This document shows, in pieces, positions 61,609 to 64,000 of a stretch of DNA of 64,000 nucleotides (position 1 is the first letter of the stretch; the number at the start of each line of letters is the position of its first letter). A program made the translations under genes and the position numbers. Under the pieces are notes generated by a model. The model was not told the DNA's origin, did no database searches, and saw only the letters and a program-made list of their open reading frames with translations. The stretch lies in the NCBI RefSeq assembly GCF_020360975.1, contig NW_025408668.1, positions 3,286,001 through 3,350,000 of the forward strand, read 5' to 3'. The DNA comes from Hirsutella rhossiliensis (Eukaryota; Ascomycota; Sordariomycetes; Hypocreales; Ophiocordycipitaceae).

Positions 61609-63239
61609 CGATGTCTCCCCTCCTTTTAGTCTTATCCGTAAGACCTACTATAGCTACCTTAGCCGCCGTATATAAATATACTCTTATCGCGTTATGCGTA
61701 AGTATATCGTTCCTTATTTATTTATCTTTTTAGGATATACTACTAATAGTATATCTAGTCGTATACTAAAAAATCGTTCCTAAAAAGCCTCTAAGCGCGC
61801 TACTCTTACCGAATATATCGACTTAAGTAGAGATCCTACCGATATACCGTGCACTCGATACTTTAAGGCAAAGAAGATAAATTATCGGATAGCCGAAAAT
61901 TCTTCGCGCTATAATAATTATATTGCTAGTAGTCGTCCCTATTATAATAGTGTTTTAGTAGCCTCTTCTTATAGGTATCTTTTAATTCTTTCTATACGTA
62001 GTAGCTAACGTATTTCTTTTAGTAACTAAATTATTAGCGGAGTAGCGTAGGCTATATTCTAAAGAGGAGGAAGCTAAGGAAGCCTTATTAGAGCTTTAGG
62101 TATAGCTTACGAACCTTTAGTCGTAAATATCTATCGCCGTTAATCGTTTAGCTCGTATCTAGAAGATTCGGAATCGTACGAAGGAAAAGAGTTCTAAGTT
62201 ATTTCGTCGTAGTATCTAAGAAGTAGATGCCGAGGATAGCGTTTTACCTACGCTCGATACGTATAAGCATTAGGTAGTAAATAACTTATAATCGTTAGGC
62301 GTTCCTAATAAGGCGAATTAGTCCTCGTTTAGTATTAGCGAGGAGTTTATAGATCTTAGTCCTTTAATCCCTCCTAAACCTTCTAGTAAAATTATTAAAG
62401 TAGAGAGCTATAGTAGGTTAAGTACTTAAGTAGTTCCTAAGTATTCTCTTCTAGTCTATATCCTTTCTATTTAATAAGGTATTCTTATTACTAACCTTAT
62501 TTTCTTATATTTAGTATTTATTCGGCTTTATATTTCTAATCGTCGTCGACTTCGATTTTATCCTATAGTTTAGCGTCTCGTAGTACTAGTTCTAATAACG
62601 AGATATCAAATATTAGGTATATCCGTATTATTATTAGTAGCGAAAGTTCGTAGTTAACTTTCGAAATAACCTTCCTAATTTTAAATAGTCTAAGTTTCTT
62701 AAAATCTAATTTATTACTTAGTCGTTTTATTTTAATATTTCGTTGTATAAGGTAGACTATATCTCCCTCTTAAAAGATTAGTCCCTATAATCTTTTCTAA
62801 TTATAGTAAGTAGATATTTATTCTCTAACGAATTAAAGTTCTTATTATATTTCTTTATATAATTTTCATAGCTAATCTACTTATAGTATCGCTCGTTCTA
62901 CTTATAGTCCTTATTAGGTAACCTTAAATACTTCTAGGTTATATCTATAATTAGCGTATACTAGTAAGAGCTTAGTTATTTCTATAACTAAGCTATTATA
63001 AGCTAGTTACGCTATTAGTAGCTATTTAACTTAATCGTTTTATTCGTAACTAATATAGTATCGTAAATATTATTTAAGCGTTTAGTTAAGTCGTTTTATT
63101 TATCTATCTATTTATAGGTAATAAGCTATACTAAGCTTATATTTTATCCTTAATTATACTATAAGAGCTTACTAAAACTTAGCTATAAATATACTTCCTT
63201 TATTAAAGATAATCTTATTCGGTAGTCTATAATTACTAA
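61609..63239. repeat. RIP-degraded sequence, unassigned
   Basis: Many CpGs but few CpA/TpG. It probably belongs to the 3' end of the Gypsy element that continues to the right. A chromodomain or LTR might be expected here, but I cannot show either. Confidence 0.4.
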
Positions 63240-64000
63240 TAATTATTTATAGGAATATATATACTAGCTCTTCTATATTACTTACTTCTTTATACGGTAA
63301 GAAGTATCTATACTTCGTTAATTAGTCGGTAATAATAAATATACTATCGTACTTAACGTTAGTTATAGGTTCTTTTAACGGTAGTAGCTTTATAATATAA
63401 TTAAAAGCTATCGAATCCTATAGTTTCTCTAGTACTAGTAGCGGTTATAATTCTCCGTATAGCTTATATCGTTTAGCTTTACTTCGTATATAAAGTTTAT
63501 ATTTTTTAATAACTTATCGTACTACTTCCTTAAGCTATAGGAAGTTATATTATCGTTTAATCCGTTCTATTATTCTTTAGATTCCTTAGTATCTATATAT
63601 TAGATATTCGTATATATCTTATATAACTTTATCTCGTAACGCTAGTAGTATCTAGATTTTATTCTTATATATTAGAACTTCTAAATATTCTATATTATAT
63701 CCCTTTAGTACTTTATATTCTTTTATCTATTTTAGGATCTTCTAGTATATCGAGTTATTAGGTTATACTTTAAATATTATATTTAGCTATCGTTGCTAGT
63801 AGTTCCCGTTTTCGTTAATTTCTAAGAGCTATCCTTTTACTATAGGTGCTCTTATATCGTAGTTACTTTATCGACTAAGGGCATTAGCTCGACCGTTTTC
63901 TATTCCTTTTCTATAGATTATTTCGTAGTTAAATTCTAATAAATATTCGGCCTATCGGATCTATTATCCGTTTAACTATTATATAGTTATAAAGTATAAG
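63240..64000 (-). mobile_element. Second Ty3/Gypsy remnant, RNase H end and integrase (cut by window edge)
   Basis: Minus-strand translation gives the end of RNase H near 63960-63890 ('LLEFNYEIIYRKGIENG', then 'ANALSR') and an integrase core near 63500-63300 ('DSIAFNYIIKLPLLKEP', 'YDSIFIITD', 'LTKYRYFLPYKE'). RIP stops interrupt it. It enters from the right edge. Confidence 0.75.

Overview
The window is a piece of a filamentous ascomycete genome (Pezizomycotina, most likely Sordariomycetes). This is inferred from short GT-AG introns with CTRAY branch points, fungal families (secretory lipase, class II peroxidase, PQ-loop membrane protein, R3H protein, homocitrate synthase) and very strong repeat-induced point mutation (RIP) in the repeats. 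It is sharply two-part. A gene island of normal composition (about 5.5-32.0 kb) lies between long TA-rich blocks in which CpA/TpG is almost gone (1-5.5 kb and 32.0-64 kb).

Left block: dispersed repeat family A (two copies), family E (one copy) and a Tad1-like LINE remnant split by a 486-bp solo LTR with a TAAAG target duplication. Island, in order: a possible XPF-fold/Zip2-like protein (+), an R3H-domain protein (-), a secreted lipase (-), a PQ-loop seven-helix protein (-), a Swt21/TCAB1-type WD40 protein (+), a class II peroxidase broken by a 13-bp tandem duplication (+), a cysteine-rich single-pass membrane protein (-), a homocitrate synthase with 18 inferred introns (-), a tRNA-Gly(GCC) with an 11-nt intron (-) and a small secreted cysteine-free protein (+).

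Right block: a RIP-degraded Ty1/Copia element (Copia-1, 34055-44775, 486-bp LTRs, TSD ATTAT) carries a nested, un-RIPed Copia (Copia-2, 35298-39685, identical 152-bp LTRs, TSD GTAAC). Beyond it lie several repeat families, a 1.7-kb inverted repeat (50.5-54.9 kb) and two minus-strand Ty3/Gypsy remnants.

The genes do not form an obvious pathway or biosynthetic cluster. They look like individually regulated housekeeping and secreted-protein genes in an island bounded by heterochromatin-like repeats. The most unusual items are the microexon-rich homocitrate synthase with one missing 3' splice site, the broken peroxidase, and the contrast between RIP-saturated repeats and the untouched young Copia. 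Exon structures were worked out by hand from frame, splice signals and remembered family conservation. No similarity search was run.
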